From Vigna angularis (taxonomy: Eukaryota; Streptophyta; Magnoliopsida; Fabales; Fabaceae): a DNA stretch of 64,000 nucleotides. The notes below the pieces were generated by a model. That model did not search any database. It was not told where the DNA came from and saw only the letters and a list, made by a program, of their open reading frames with translations. Both the position numbers and the translations under genes were made by a program. Where the stretch lies: assembly GCF_016808095.1 (NCBI RefSeq), contig NC_068974.1:1116001-1180000 (forward strand), in the 5' to 3' direction. This document shows positions 45,373-56,653 of the stretch, piece after piece. How positions within the stretch are numbered: the first letter of the stretch is position 1; the number at the start of each line of letters is the position of its first letter.

Positions 45373-48300
45373 ATGGCAGCAGAAATGGTTACCGGTGTTC
45401 TTGTTTCTACTTTTCTCCGGAGGACAATCGACACTTTGGCTTCTCGACTTTACGACATATTTCATCAAGAAAACCACAAGAAGCAACTCAGCAACTTGAA
45501 GATGAAGCTGCTAGCCATTGATGTTGTGGCGTTTGAAGCAGAACAAAAGCAGTTCACAGATCCACGTGTCAGAGATTGGCTTCTCAGGGCCAAAGATGTT
45601 GTGATTGATGCAGAAGATCTCTTGGATGAGATAGATTATGAACTCTCCAAAACCCAAGTGCAAGCTGAGTCTCAGAGTGCATCTAAGAAGGTGTGGAATT
45701 CCCTCGACTCTTCTTTCTTTGAAATTGAATTTGATTCCATGAGGGAAAAAGTCATTGAGGACCTAGAAGAACTTGCAATCGAAAGCGATCTTCTAGGTTT
45801 GAAAAAGGGTGGTGGTGTTGGGGTTGGATCAGGATCCGGTAGTAAAGTAACACATACATCTTTGCCAAATGACAGTGTTATCTTTGGCAGAGATGATGAC
45901 AAAGAATTTGTCCTTAACTGGCTCACATCGGACACTCACAACAGCCTATCTATACTTTCTATTGTGGGCATGGGTGGGATGGGTAAGACCTCTCTTGCCC
46001 AACATGTATTCAACGACCCAAGGCTTGAAGAAGCTAACTTTGATACTAAAGTTTGGGTCAGTGTTCCACAGGAATTTGATGTTCTCAAAGTATCAAGAGC
46101 AATTCTTGACACAATAACTGGTTCCACTGATCATAGCATACAGCAGGAAGTAATTCAGAAAAGACTGAAAGAAGAACTTATGGGAAAGAAATTTCTTCTC
46201 GTTTTGGATGATGTTTGGAACGAAAGACCATCTAAATGGGAAGATGTGCAGAAGCCCTTAGTTTTCGGAGGCAAGGGCAGTAGAATTCTTGTCACTACAC
46301 GGAGTGAGAAGGTTGCTGTTACCATGCGATCAGAAAAGCGCCTCCTGCAGGTATTAGAAAAAGATTATTGTTGGGACTTGTTCGCAAAGCATGCATTCGA
46401 AAATGGTAATCCCCAACCAGACTCAGACTTCATAGAGATTGGTAAGAAGATAGTTGAAAAATGTAATGGACTTCCTTTAGCCTTAAAAACTATGGGAAGT
46501 TTATTATACAATAAATCATCTCTTTCGGAATGGAAAAGTATTATGAAGAGTGAGATATGGGATTTTTCAGAAAATGAAAGTGATATACTCCCTGCTTTAA
46601 GACTGAGCTATTTCCACCTTCCTTCTCATCTGAAGAAATGCTTTGCTTTTTGTGCCTTATTTCCCAAAGGTTATTGGTTTCACAAGGAGTGGTTAATTGA
46701 ATTGTGGATGGCTGAAAATTTCCTAGAAAACCCTCTACAGAAAAAGAGTCCTAAAGAAGTTGGTGAAGAATATTGCAATGATCTATTATCTTGGTCCTTC
46801 TTTCAACAGTCAAGATTCGTAGAGAGGGGTTTTATCATGCATGACCTTCTAAATGATTTGGCAAAATACGTCTGTGAAGACATATGCATAAGGTTAGGAG
46901 TTGATGAACCAAAAGGTATACCCAAAACAACCCGTCATTGTTCATTTTCAGACTCAAGTTTTGATGGGTTTGGGAGTTCGATTGATACTCAAAAGTTGCA
47001 TACATTTATGCCAACAAGGTTGAGTTTGGGTTGGGGTCGGGATTGCAAGATGTCCATAGATGACTTGTTCTCCAGATTTAAGTTAATACGTGTCTTATCT
47101 TTGTGTAATTGTCGTAGCCTTACGGAGGTGCCTAAATCTGTAGGAAATCTTAAGCATCTTCGTTCATTAGATCTATCCTTCACTAAAATAGAAAAACTAC
47201 CCGACTCAATAAGTTTACTCTACAAGTTGCAAATACTGCAGCTGAACTGTTGTCGAAAATTAAAGGAGCTTCCCCCATGTTTACATCAACTCGACAATCT
47301 GCGTCGTCTTGAATTAGTAGGTATTGAAGTGAAAAATTGGGGAGCATATGTGGGAAAGCTGAAGAATGTTCAAGTATCTGTAAGGGCAATTGATGTTGAG
47401 AAAATTCTCAATTTTCAGCAATTAGGAGAACTCGATCTTCATGGAAGTCTAACAATTGATGATCTGCAGAATATTGAGAATCCCTCCTATGCATTAGAAG
47501 TTGATTTGAAGAACAAACCACACCTTGTGGAACTACGGTTAGAATGGAATTTCGTTGGCAGCTCCTCTGTTGATTCGGAAAAAGCTGAGGATGTAATTGA
47601 GAATCTACGTCCTTCAAAATATTTGAAAGGGTTGTCAATAAGGAACTATATTGGTAAACAATTTCCAGATTGGTTACTTCATAATTCATTACCGAATCTG
47701 GTGTCCTTAAAGTTGGAGGGATGTGAATCTTGCCAACGTTTACCTCCGCTTGGACTTATTCTATTTCTCAAGCACTTGAGCATTGCAGGACTTGATGGGA
47801 TAGTGAGTATTGATGCTGATTTTCATGGGAACAACTCTTCTTCGTTTAAATCCCTTGAAACATTGTATTTCTCCGATATGAGGCAATGGGAAAAGTGGGA
47901 CTGCCAAGCTGTGACAGGTGCTTTTCCATGTCTACAAGATTTTTCAATAAAGTATTGTCCCAAGCTGAAAGGACACCTGCCAAAGTTTGTTGCTTTAAAA
48001 GCTCTAATAGTGATTCACTGCGAACAACTTGAAGCTTTGATTGTCAGTGCTGTAAGAGTTGAAGAGTTGTCCATTTGTTCACCTCGGGAGTCAATAAGTG
48101 ATGACTGTGTCTCTCTAAGGATCTTTCCACTTGACTTCTTCCCAACAACACTCCTGACTCTTGAACTCATTGGATTTCCTAATCTACAGATGATTTCACA
48201 GAATCATGTTCACAATCATCTCTGGCATCTGAAAATCAAAGAGTGCCCTAAATTTGAATCATTGCCTGCAAACATGCATATGCTGCTTCCATCTCTCTCA

Positions 48301-48777
48301 ACGCTAGTGATAGAAGAGTGTCCAAGACTTGAGTCGTTCTCTGAAGGAGGTTTGCCATTAAATCTAAAATACATCAGACTCAATAATTGCTTTAGACTTG
48401 TTGGCTCACTCAAAAGAGCTTTAGGAGACAGTCCTTCGTTGAGAAGTTTAACGGTTGAAAAAGTAGAGGCGGAATGTTTTCCTGATGAAGGTTTGCTTCC
48501 ACTCTGTCTTTCTGAACTAACAATAGAAGATTGTCAAAATCTAAAAAAACTGAACTACAAGGGTCTCTTAGAACTCTCATCTCTTCGATCACTGAGCCTT
48601 CGTAAATGTCCCAACCTCCAATGCTTACCAGAGGAGGGTCTTCCCAAATCAATTTTAGATCTTAGTATAATCAACTGTCCTTTGCTGGAACAGCGATGCA
48701 ACAAAGAAGGAGGCGAAGACTGGGAAAAGATTTCTGACATTCCAGATGTATTTATATCGGGTAACGAATTCTTTTAA
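45373..48777 (+). CDS. CC-NBS-LRR (CNL) intracellular immune receptor, intronless
   Basis: A single open frame of 1134 residues, full length for the RPP13-like-1 group. An N-terminal coiled-coil (Rx-type) domain spans about residues 1-140, with the acidic motif IDAEDLLDEID near 78-88. The NB-ARC domain follows: P-loop GMGGMGKT 199-206, kinase-2 KKFLLVLDDVW 272-282, RNBS-B SRILVTTR 303-310, GLPLAL 366-371, RNBS-D KKCFAFCALFPK 421-432, and MHD 489-491. From about 560 to 1120 come irregular LRRs. All ATP-binding and switch motifs are intact, so the protein could be functional. Such proteins sit in the cytoplasm as ADP-bound switches and trigger defence when the LRR detects an effector. The start MAAEMVTGVL is the family's usual N-terminus. 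The closest type is, from memory, legume 'putative disease resistance RPP13-like protein 1'; pathogen specificity cannot be read. TE relics lie on both sides. Confidence 0.96.
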   Translation: MAAEMVTGVLVSTFLRRTIDTLASRLYDIFHQENHKKQLSNLKMKLLAIDVVAFEAEQKQFTDPRVRDWLLRAKDVVIDAEDLLDEIDYELSKTQVQAESQSASKKVWNSLDSSFFEIEFDSMREKVIEDLEELAIESDLLGLKKGGGVGVGSGSGSKVTHTSLPNDSVIFGRDDDKEFVLNWLTSDTHNSLSILSIVGMGGMGKTSLAQHVFNDPRLEEANFDTKVWVSVPQEFDVLKVSRAILDTITGSTDHSIQQEVIQKRLKEELMGKKFLLVLDDVWNERPSKWEDVQKPLVFGGKGSRILVTTRSEKVAVTMRSEKRLLQVLEKDYCWDLFAKHAFENGNPQPDSDFIEIGKKIVEKCNGLPLALKTMGSLLYNKSSLSEWKSIMKSEIWDFSENESDILPALRLSYFHLPSHLKKCFAFCALFPKGYWFHKEWLIELWMAENFLENPLQKKSPKEVGEEYCNDLLSWSFFQQSRFVERGFIMHDLLNDLAKYVCEDICIRLGVDEPKGIPKTTRHCSFSDSSFDGFGSSIDTQKLHTFMPTRLSLGWGRDCKMSIDDLFSRFKLIRVLSLCNCRSLTEVPKSVGNLKHLRSLDLSFTKIEKLPDSISLLYKLQILQLNCCRKLKELPPCLHQLDNLRRLELVGIEVKNWGAYVGKLKNVQVSVRAIDVEKILNFQQLGELDLHGSLTIDDLQNIENPSYALEVDLKNKPHLVELRLEWNFVGSSSVDSEKAEDVIENLRPSKYLKGLSIRNYIGKQFPDWLLHNSLPNLVSLKLEGCESCQRLPPLGLILFLKHLSIAGLDGIVSIDADFHGNNSSSFKSLETLYFSDMRQWEKWDCQAVTGAFPCLQDFSIKYCPKLKGHLPKFVALKALIVIHCEQLEALIVSAVRVEELSICSPRESISDDCVSLRIFPLDFFPTTLLTLELIGFPNLQMISQNHVHNHLWHLKIKECPKFESLPANMHMLLPSLSTLVIEECPRLESFSEGGLPLNLKYIRLNNCFRLVGSLKRALGDSPSLRSLTVEKVEAECFPDEGLLPLCLSELTIEDCQNLKKLNYKGLLELSSLRSLSLRKCPNLQCLPEEGLPKSILDLSIINCPLLEQRCNKEGGEDWEKISDIPDVFISGNEFF

Positions 48778-49620
48778 TTATGTTTAATGGTAGGGATAGT
48801 TTAATAGTGGTGTATGAACTACTTTTCCTGTTGGTAGTCCTTTCATGTAACAAATTACACTTCCATGAAATTTTTTTAACACTATAATTATGAAGCCTCT
48901 ATTTCTTTATTCATTATTAGGTTTAGAACAAATTCTGATATAGCAGATCTATTTACTGTAAACTTAAAGTCTGTCTATCACTTTTATTTTAAACACTTAA
49001 TTAAATGCAATAATGCTAAAGCCTAAATAAATTTTAAGTTCCTAATATTATTTTTGTAAATGAAATACATAATAAATTATTAAAATAAATTTAACTCCTT
49101 TTGTGCTAATTGTGCTTTTGCCCATATTTATTTTACAATCGTGTTTAGTGAATTACGTTTTAAAATAAAGCACTTGATTGCATTTTTCATTTATCATACG
49201 TACAACCTCTTTTTTCATGGCCGATGTAGCAGCATCACTGCCTATGTGGTATAAGTATGCAATTGTTGATCAATGATTATTCTTTTAAAAAACTTTGAAT
49301 TAGCATTTTTGAATTACACAATTTGAAATTTTGGAAACATGTACAATTCAAAATATAGTTGTAAATTATGTAATAATCTATTTCATATGGTATAATCTAG
49401 AATATATTTTTGAATTATATAATTTATAATACATTTCTAGATACAAAAATATATTTTAGATTGTCCAAACTAAAATACATTTTTGAATTTTGGATTTATA
49501 ATTTAAAATATATTCTTAAATTATTCAATCTAAAATATTTTCATTACATGGACAAATTGAATTTTTTTACACGCATAGAAACTATGGACAAATATTCAAT
49601 CTAAAATGTTTTTTTAGTGA
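48778..49620. other. 3' flank of the NLR gene, AT-rich
   Basis: The first 200-300 bases probably include the 3' UTR. 49290-49560 is a low-complexity AT tract with repeated ATTTTTGAATTATATAATT-like phrases, similar in style to 31550-31790. No gene. Confidence 0.5.
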
Positions 49621-49896
49621 TTTTCAGTGTTCTTTGTTCAAGTTTTCAGCTACTAACTTTTGTCTCTGTGTTTCCAATTATGTAATATACATTCTAAACA
49701 TTCTGTTGTCAGTTTGTTTTATTACATTTCTTTTTCTGATAATTAGCTTATTTTTAATTTTTTATAGGATAATGACTAGATGAAGTTTTTGAACTGTATA
49801 CCAAAATTTGTTAAGATAGTAGAAGTTGGTCCAAGGGATGGATTACAAAATTAGAAAAGAACATTGTGCCTATAGCTCTAAAGATTGAATTGATTT
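49621..49896 (+). pseudogene. HMG-CoA lyase gene fragment B
   Basis: The same intron-plus-exon segment as 37993-38168 joined to 39965-40060, but without the solo LTR. The exon encodes [16 protein letters not shown] and is then broken by a two-base insertion that brings a TAG. It ends at 49896, where a Ty3/gypsy LTR starts. Shared intron sequence shows DNA-level duplication rather than a retrocopy. Confidence 0.82.
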
Positions 49897-50400
49897 TGTA
49901 ACAGTTGGCATCAAATAGATCGGACGTTCACATAACCACAATGGTCCAATCACGCTACCTTTCTGCTCGCCATCGAGAGGGCTGAGCGTGATAGGTCGGA
50001 CATCTGTATGTCTATGATTACACAACCTTGCCGCTTGCCATTAGGATAAACGACAACTCATATGAGGCCGGCCGGTCATACCGCCAACTAACCAGATCGC
50101 CTATATGGGCCGGTCGGTCGTAACGCCAAACTTTGGGAGACCGGCCGGCCACATCGCTAATTAACCAAGTTTAAGGTAAGTAGTGGTTAAAAGCTATTGG
50201 ACTGATTTTGGGTCGTGATTAACTTTTCACTAATCCCAAGCCCATAGCACAAACTATAAATATAGATCCAGGGTGAGTGGTAGATATGTTGCATTTATTG
50301 CACATTTATTATTGTTCTATCGAAAAACGTCATTGCTCTCAAACTGACTTTGGCATCGGAGAATCTTTCGTAAGTCTCCCATCCGCACGCAGAAAAGGAA
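49897..50400 (+). repeat. 5' LTR of the Tat-type element
   Basis: Starts TGTAACAGTTGGCATC. It has a TATA-like CTATAAATATAG at about 50254-50265 and several GGCCGGTCGGTC/GGCCGGCC phrases at 50065-50150. The first 60 bases are similar to the 3' LTR start at 56670. The 3' border and primer site are unclear (around 50380-50405), probably because of the gag deletion. Confidence 0.7.
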
Positions 50401-50401
50401 A

Positions 50402-53400
50402 TTGAGAAGTAAGGAGCGAGAACTGAACATTCGAGAGATCACTGGAAAGGGAGGTGAGGACGAATGGGCGAAGGAGAAGGGAAAGGTCGCCGCGGAGGAT
50501 CACACTGAGCACAATAGCAGACGCGATAAAACCTGGAGGCCGACGGAGTCCGAGGCCGAAGGGAGTAAAGCCAAATCAATACACGCGGAGAGCGCCACGG
50601 AGGATAGACAGATGGTGGTAAAGCTTGAGCCTTCGTCCCCTATAACAGGCAAATAGTGGGCTTCGCGGGTGAAAGGGTAAACACCCGAGGCTATGTAGAG
50701 TTGTGCACAAGATTAGGGATCGAGCGGTCCAACGAGGAGAAGAGGGTCCGGTACTTGCTGGTGGAAGCGAACACCTCGTACAACGTGTTCCTTGGCCGGC
50801 CGTGCCTTAATACTTTTGGAGTACCCCTCACAATGAAGTACCCCTCGGAGAAGGGATCCATATGCACTATCTGGGCGGACCAAAAGACGACCAGGGAGTG
50901 CTACGCCGCCGGACTCAAGCTGTATACCCGACAAGGGAAGAGGAGAGCGACCGGTTCCGAAGTGGCCATGGCCGACCTCAGTCCAAGGACGAACACGGAG
51001 GACCGGCTGGAGCCTATCAGAGAAACCCAACCCATCCTAATAGGGAAGGACTCTTCCCAAATGACTACCATGGTGAGGGGTTTAGAGCCCGAGGTAGAGG
51101 AGGAGCTTAGGTCGCTCCTGTGGAAGAACAGAGACTTGTTCGCGTGGACAGCAGCCGACATGCCGGGGATCCACCCCTCGGTCATGTCCCATAAATTGGC
51201 GTTGTTCAAGGAAGCCCGTCCGGTGGCACAGAAGAAGTGGCGGATGGGCGATGAGAAGAGGAAAGTCGTCGAGGAGGAGGTGGGAAAACTGAAGGAGACA
51301 GGTTTTGTTAAGGAGGTTACCTACACCACCTGGCTGGCTACCGTGGTGATGGTGACAAAGGCTAGTGGGAAGTGGCGCATGTGCACCGACTACACCGACT
51401 TGAACAAGGCCTGCCCAAAGGACTCACACCCCTTACAAGCATAGACGCTTTGGTGGACGACGCCTCCGGATATCGGATGCTGAGCTTCCTAGACGCTTAC
51501 TCAGGGTACAATCAAATTTTGATGTACGGACCAGACCGGGAGAAGACGACCTTCATCATTGAGAGGGCGAACTTCTATTATGAAGTAATGCCTTTCGGCT
51601 TGAAAAATGTCGGGGCCACCTATCAGCGATTGATGGATAGGATCTTCAGGGAGCAAATTGGTCGATGCATGGACGTTTACCTGGACGACATGGTTATCCG
51701 CTCGGCGGACGGCGTTGGTCACGTACGGGACTTGGAGGAGGTCTTTTGCCAAGTCAGGAAGTTCGGGATGTGGCTGAACCCGACCAAATGCACGTTCGGA
51801 GTAGCCGCTGGGAAATTCCTGGGCTTCATCCTTACATCAAGAGGGATTGAGGCTAATCCTAACAAGTGTGAAGCGGTGTTGCAGATGCAAAGCCCGACCA
51901 CTCTTAAAGAGGTCCAAATACTTGTCGGTAGGCTTACAGCATTGTCGCGATTCATCCCGAAGCTTGCCGAGAGGGTCAGACCCGTCCTATGGAAGATGAG
52001 GAAGGGAGCCGGCTCCGTATGGGATGCCGAGTCCGAGCAAGCATTTCAGGATGTTAAGACCATCCTGCTTAACCCACCAGTGATGAACCATCCCGTGCCG
52101 AAAGAAGATCTGCATGTCTTCTTGGGCGTGTCAGAGTCGGCCATCAGCGCCGTGTTAACGCAAGAACGGTCCCAACCAAGGTTGGTGTACTTCGTCAACT
52201 GAACCCTCATGGATGCAGAAACTCGCTATCAACAAGTGGAGAAGGTGGCGCTGGCTTTGCTAAACGCGTCTAGAAGGCTCCGACCATACTTCCAAAGTCA
52301 CCAAGTGATCGTCAGAACTGATTTCCCCATCTCCAAAATCCTCAGGAAACCCGATCTGGCGGGACGCATGGTGGCGTGGGCGGTAGAGCTGTCGGAGTTC
52401 GGCCTGCGATACGAACCAAGGGGGTCGATCAAGGGTCAACACTTAGCTGATTTTGCGGCAGAGTTGCCCTACACAAACCAGGATGAGTGGAGCCTGTACG
52501 TGGACGGGGCGTCTAGTAGATCGATCAGTGGGGCGGGCGTAGTGTTGAAGGGCCCGAACGGATTCCTGTTGGAGCATTCCTTGATATTCAAGTTCAAGGT
52601 CTCCAATAATCAAGCTGAGTACGAAGCCTTGGTCGCCGGACTAGAATTGGCAAGAGACATGAGGGCTAGGAGGATCATATGTCGGACGGATTCCCAGTTG
52701 GTCGTGGGCCAGATGAACGGCGATTTCCAGGTGAAGGAGGAACAGTTGCTGCGGTACTTCATCACAGATAACGACCGGCAATTCATCGATAAAAAACTAA
52801 CCGAATTTTTCAAAAACATGGGAATCAAGAACGTCACCAGTTCGATGGAGCACCCACAGACGAACGGTCAGGTAGAGGACATGAATAAAACCGTGGTCGC
52901 CGAGCTGAAGCGGCGATTGGGAGAAAGAAAGGGAACCTGGGTCGACGAGCTACCAAAAGTCCTGTGGGCTTACCGATGCACGCCCCTATGGAACAACTGG
53001 CGAAACCCCTTTTAACCTGACATACAGCACTGACGCCATGTTGCCGGTCGAACTAGGGGAGCCCTCGTTGCGACGTCAAGTAGAGGACCTAAAGCTGAAC
53101 GACCAAGAGCTGCGAATCGAGCTGGATTCTCTGGACGAGCGTAGAGACCGGGCGACAATAAGAGCCGAAGCATGCAAACGCATGGTGGAAAGAAAGTACA
53201 ACTCCAAGGTGCGACCGAGGAGCTTTCAGGAGGCAGATTTAGTGTGGAGAAAGGTTAGAGGAGGCTCGTCGAGTGACCACACGCGGCAAATTGACGGCAA
53301 AATGGGAGGGACCTTTTCGGGTGGTTGAGGCACGGGGAAATGGAGCGTATAGACTGCAACACTCGGACGGACGGCCAATTCCAAACACTTGGAACGCCAC

Positions 53401-53426
53401 GCATTTAAAGTTTTATATCAGTTGAA
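50402..53426 (+). pseudogene. Ty3/gypsy pol remains (protease end, RT, RNase H, integrase end)
   Basis: 50656 onward begins with the C-terminal part of the aspartic protease (VEANTSYNVFLGRPCLN); the catalytic Asp region is missing. RT runs from about 51090, with MCTDYTDLNKACPKD and the catalytic YLDDMV near 51679-51696. RNase H follows from about 52080, then a second RNase H (YVDGASS, NNQAEYEALVAGLE, TDSQLVVGQ) to about 52764. There the frame jumps without a shift into the middle of integrase (ITDNDRQFIDKKL, HPQTNGQ), so the zinc-binding part and the first catalytic Asp are deleted. Frameshifts near 51425, 52990 and 53260 and a TGA at 52201-52203 complete the decay. The natural end is TGA at 53424-53426. 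Confidence 0.88.
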
Positions 53427-53523
53427 TTATTCTTAAAAGTTGTATTTTCATTTTCAACGATTAATTCAATGACAGGACGTTCGTCTTCTCTCACGACTAG
53501 TCTCAATAAACACGAGAAAAACA

Positions 53524-53910
53524 CAAGTTGATGAACGGAGAGTTCCCTCGGGATCCACTATCAAATTGGTCGGACGGTGAACGGAGAGTTCTTCCCGAAG
53601 AACCATTGCCGTCCGAGCTTTCAAAAAAGTCCAAGTTGATGAACGGAGAGTTCCCCAGGAACCGCTGTCAACTTGGCCGGACGGTGAATGGAGAGTTCTT
53701 TCCGAATAACCATTGTTGTCCGAACCTTCAAAAAATCCAAGTTGATGAACGAAGAGTTCCCCTGGGAACCACTATAAACTTGGCCAGACGGTTAACGGAG
53801 AGTTCTTTCCGAAGAAGCACTACTGTCTGAACCTTCAAAAAGTCCAAGTTGATGAACGGAGAGTTCCCTAGGGACGACTATCAACTTGGACGAACGGTAA
53901 ATGGAGCAAG
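53524..53910 (+). repeat. ~107-bp tandem repeat, about 3.5 copies, in the gypsy 3' region
   Basis: Units begin CAAGTTGATGAACGGAGAG at 53524, 53632, 53738 and 53845 (spacing 108, 106, 107). Within each unit the phrase ACGGAGAGTTC appears twice, so the unit itself looks like an ancient duplication. Tandem repeats between pol and the 3' LTR are known for Tat elements. Confidence 0.9.
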
Positions 53911-54120
53911 AAGCGAAAATAAATCTAACAACGCGGAAATAAAAACAACTGGATGAACGAAAAGGTAATGTATTCATTAGCAAAGGTACCAAAAAACGCC
54001 AGCATTAACAAAAGGACGACCCGGCCAACATTTTGGCAATCCATAATGTTGGACGGGTGGCCTCAAGAATACATCAAAAAATCTGAATAAAAAATCCTAT
54101 AAGCTAAAAGCAAAAGGCGA

Positions 54121-56325
54121 TCAATTATCACCGTCATCCGCCTCTCCATGGTCATCCTTGACCTCCACCGCCTCTCCATCGTCATCTTCGACCTCCACCG
54201 CCTCGTCGTCAGCTCCCACCACACCAGAGGGCCCTTTAGTCTCCGACCCCTCGTCATCAACCATGGTGTTGAGATCGACCAAGATGCCATCAAAGACGTC
54301 TTTCTCAATGTCAAAGCCCAAGGCAAAGGGCTCGTGTATACCGGTAAGGACGAATGCCTGACGAAGGGCTTTGTTAAAACCCTCCTCGTGCTAAAAAACG
54401 ATATCCGCCTCTAATTCGGATATCTTCTCCCTTGCCTTGGCGAGATCATCGGTCAGAGCTTGGTTTGATTTGAGGAGCCCGACCTCAGAGCTTCTTTGAC
54501 GAGCGACCTTCGCCTTTAGTTGGTTGTTGTCCCTCTTAGCCTTCTCTAGGTCGGCCTCCAATAGCTCGATCATCTTGTCATAATCATCGTGGGTCAGGAT
54601 CAACTGCTCCATGGCCGACTAAAGGGAGGCCGAATTCTTCTTCTCGGATAAGAGTTCGGCGCAGACGTCATCCATCCCCTGGCGGTCGGCAAACTCTTTC
54701 AAATACCAAGCGAGGGAGGCCGCCTGGGTGGACATTTCCAGCATGGCGTTGGTATGCTCCGCCTTAGAGAGCGGCTCGATCAGAGCTCGCTGAGAGGAAC
54801 TCATATGAAATTTTGTACGGTCACTCATGTTGAATGCCGGACTAAATATCCCGCTGGTAGTGGCGCCGAGGGGACCTTCTCTTTGCCATTGCAAGCTCTC
54901 TTCGACGCCAACCGAGACGACGAAGCTTCCTTATCTTTATGACCCTCGCCTACATGGTCTTTTCTTTTTCGCACCAAGAGGGCAGCAGAGGCGGTGTCCG
55001 CCTCAGAAGACGGATCCACAACGGGCGCCCGGCTTGCGGGAGTAGGTCCCCTGGTCGCTTCGAGGAGGGCCGATTGTGGTGGCACCACAGGAACAGGGGG
55101 CAGCCGGCCAGTTGAAGATGATCGCCTCACGAGAGGAGGGCAAGGAGCGTTCGGTGCCCCCTTTGCCCAGGCTGAGGACGAACTAGCCCCGGCTCGCTTC
55201 TTGGAGGCCATGAAGTTGGATTGGCAGGCTAAAGGAGCCGTCATGAGATCTGAAAAAAACAAGAAAACTCAAAAACGTTAAGGTCGACATACTAGAGAAA
55301 AATAAATTCAACATAGTAATACCATACCGAACGCCTTTCGTTCACAATCCTCACGACGAAGGCATTCGACCAAGTGATGGGCGGAAATTCGGCGGGGGAT
55401 GGCGTTAATGGTGCGCACGGCCTCTAAGTCGGCCAAACCTAACACTCCAACGGGGAACGCTTTTATTTTCCGGGGTACCCTTGTCTAGTAAAAAGGGAAC
55501 AAGGGATTCCTGCAAAGTCATGGAGTTCATGACGGCCGACAGCATCGATGATAACCTTGAAATAATGATGCTTGAAGTTCTTGAATGAATCAGAGTAAGG
55601 ACAGAAGAGTGTCCTATCCCGAACAGAAGTTAGGGACACCCAACCGCCTTGAGGGGGCGGACAGACATCGAAGTAGTGGAAGAAGACTGGGATTGTCGAG
55701 GTAACACCCACGACCAGGCACATCGCTAGGAATGCTTGCATGGCCGCCTAGGAATTGGGGTGCAGCTGGGCTAGGGCCACGTTGGCCTCCCGAAGAACGA
55801 CCATTTGAAACTCCGTAAAAGGTACCCGGACAACGAGTTGAACAAAGACGTTGGCATATATATAGAAGAAGTCGTTCGGGCTCGACCTCTTCCCGTAATA
55901 AACTCTTTCATTCCTCAGACTAACTCCCGCCCGGACCAGCTTAGAATCCTCCATGTCCCGGACGACGTGAGTACGGTTGACCCTCAACTCCAGTAACTCG
56001 CGGGTGTCGTACACTGAAGCAAACAAACTGACGCTATAAGGAGCCGAGTCGTATTCTGACACCAGGGTACGATCATTGTCCAGCACATATGGGAAGCCGT
56101 CTATGCGAATGCCACCCTTAAGTAGGAAGATGGGGACTCCGTGGATTATCCGATTGCCCGCCGCGTCCAGAGAACTAGGCTCCCGCCCCAAAGACCGGAC
56201 GGTCTCCTCCAGAAATGAAGATGATACTGAACTCGGAGAAGGCCGCGCCCACCATCGCCCCTCACCGAAGTCCCCCGGACTCCGTCTGACGACTCAGAAG
56301 AAGATTCAATATGGACTGCAGCCAT
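54121..56325 (-). pseudogene. Antisense ORF of the Tat element (Transposase_28-like), broken
   Basis: On the strand opposite to pol, frames from an ATG at 56325 down to a stop at 54121 form one decayed gene. It has a Ser/Glu-rich start, then a conserved block with VFVQLVVRVPFTEFQMVVLR, ALAQLHPNS and, after a stop, WVSLTSVRDRTLF and YSDSFKNFKHHYF. Basic/Ser-rich sequence follows (55262-54825), then a coiled coil (54612-54391) and an acidic tail rich in Asp and Glu. The domain resembles the 'putative gypsy-type transposon' family (Transposase_28). Its role is unknown. At least five frameshifts or stops break it. Confidence 0.72.
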
Positions 56326-56653
56326 TTATTAGCCGAGGGAAAAAGAATACCGAGCTTGAATGAAAGCGGAGAAAGTGAAAATGACAGCAACCCCTCTCCT
56401 TATTTATAGAAAAATTTCTGTAAATTGTCGAGCACATCTGCACCGTCGAAGGCCAGCCCGATCAACGCTCCAGATGTGAGGCCGCTTCAACTTCCGCCAC
56501 TACAAACGTGACACGTGTATTTCCCGCCCAAATCCAAATCCAAAAAGTCGAGATCCCAAAGCCCATGAAATTCGGCCCAATACCAGTCCACCGACCCTCG
56601 CTACCCCACGGACAGGGCGAACACCAAAAGTCCTACGTACACTGCGTATACTA

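Noticed and set aside
50862..52837. Additional frames on both strands across the gypsy pol
   Set aside because: GC-rich coding sequence gives long shadow frames; only the frames with protease, RT, RNase H and integrase motifs are supported.
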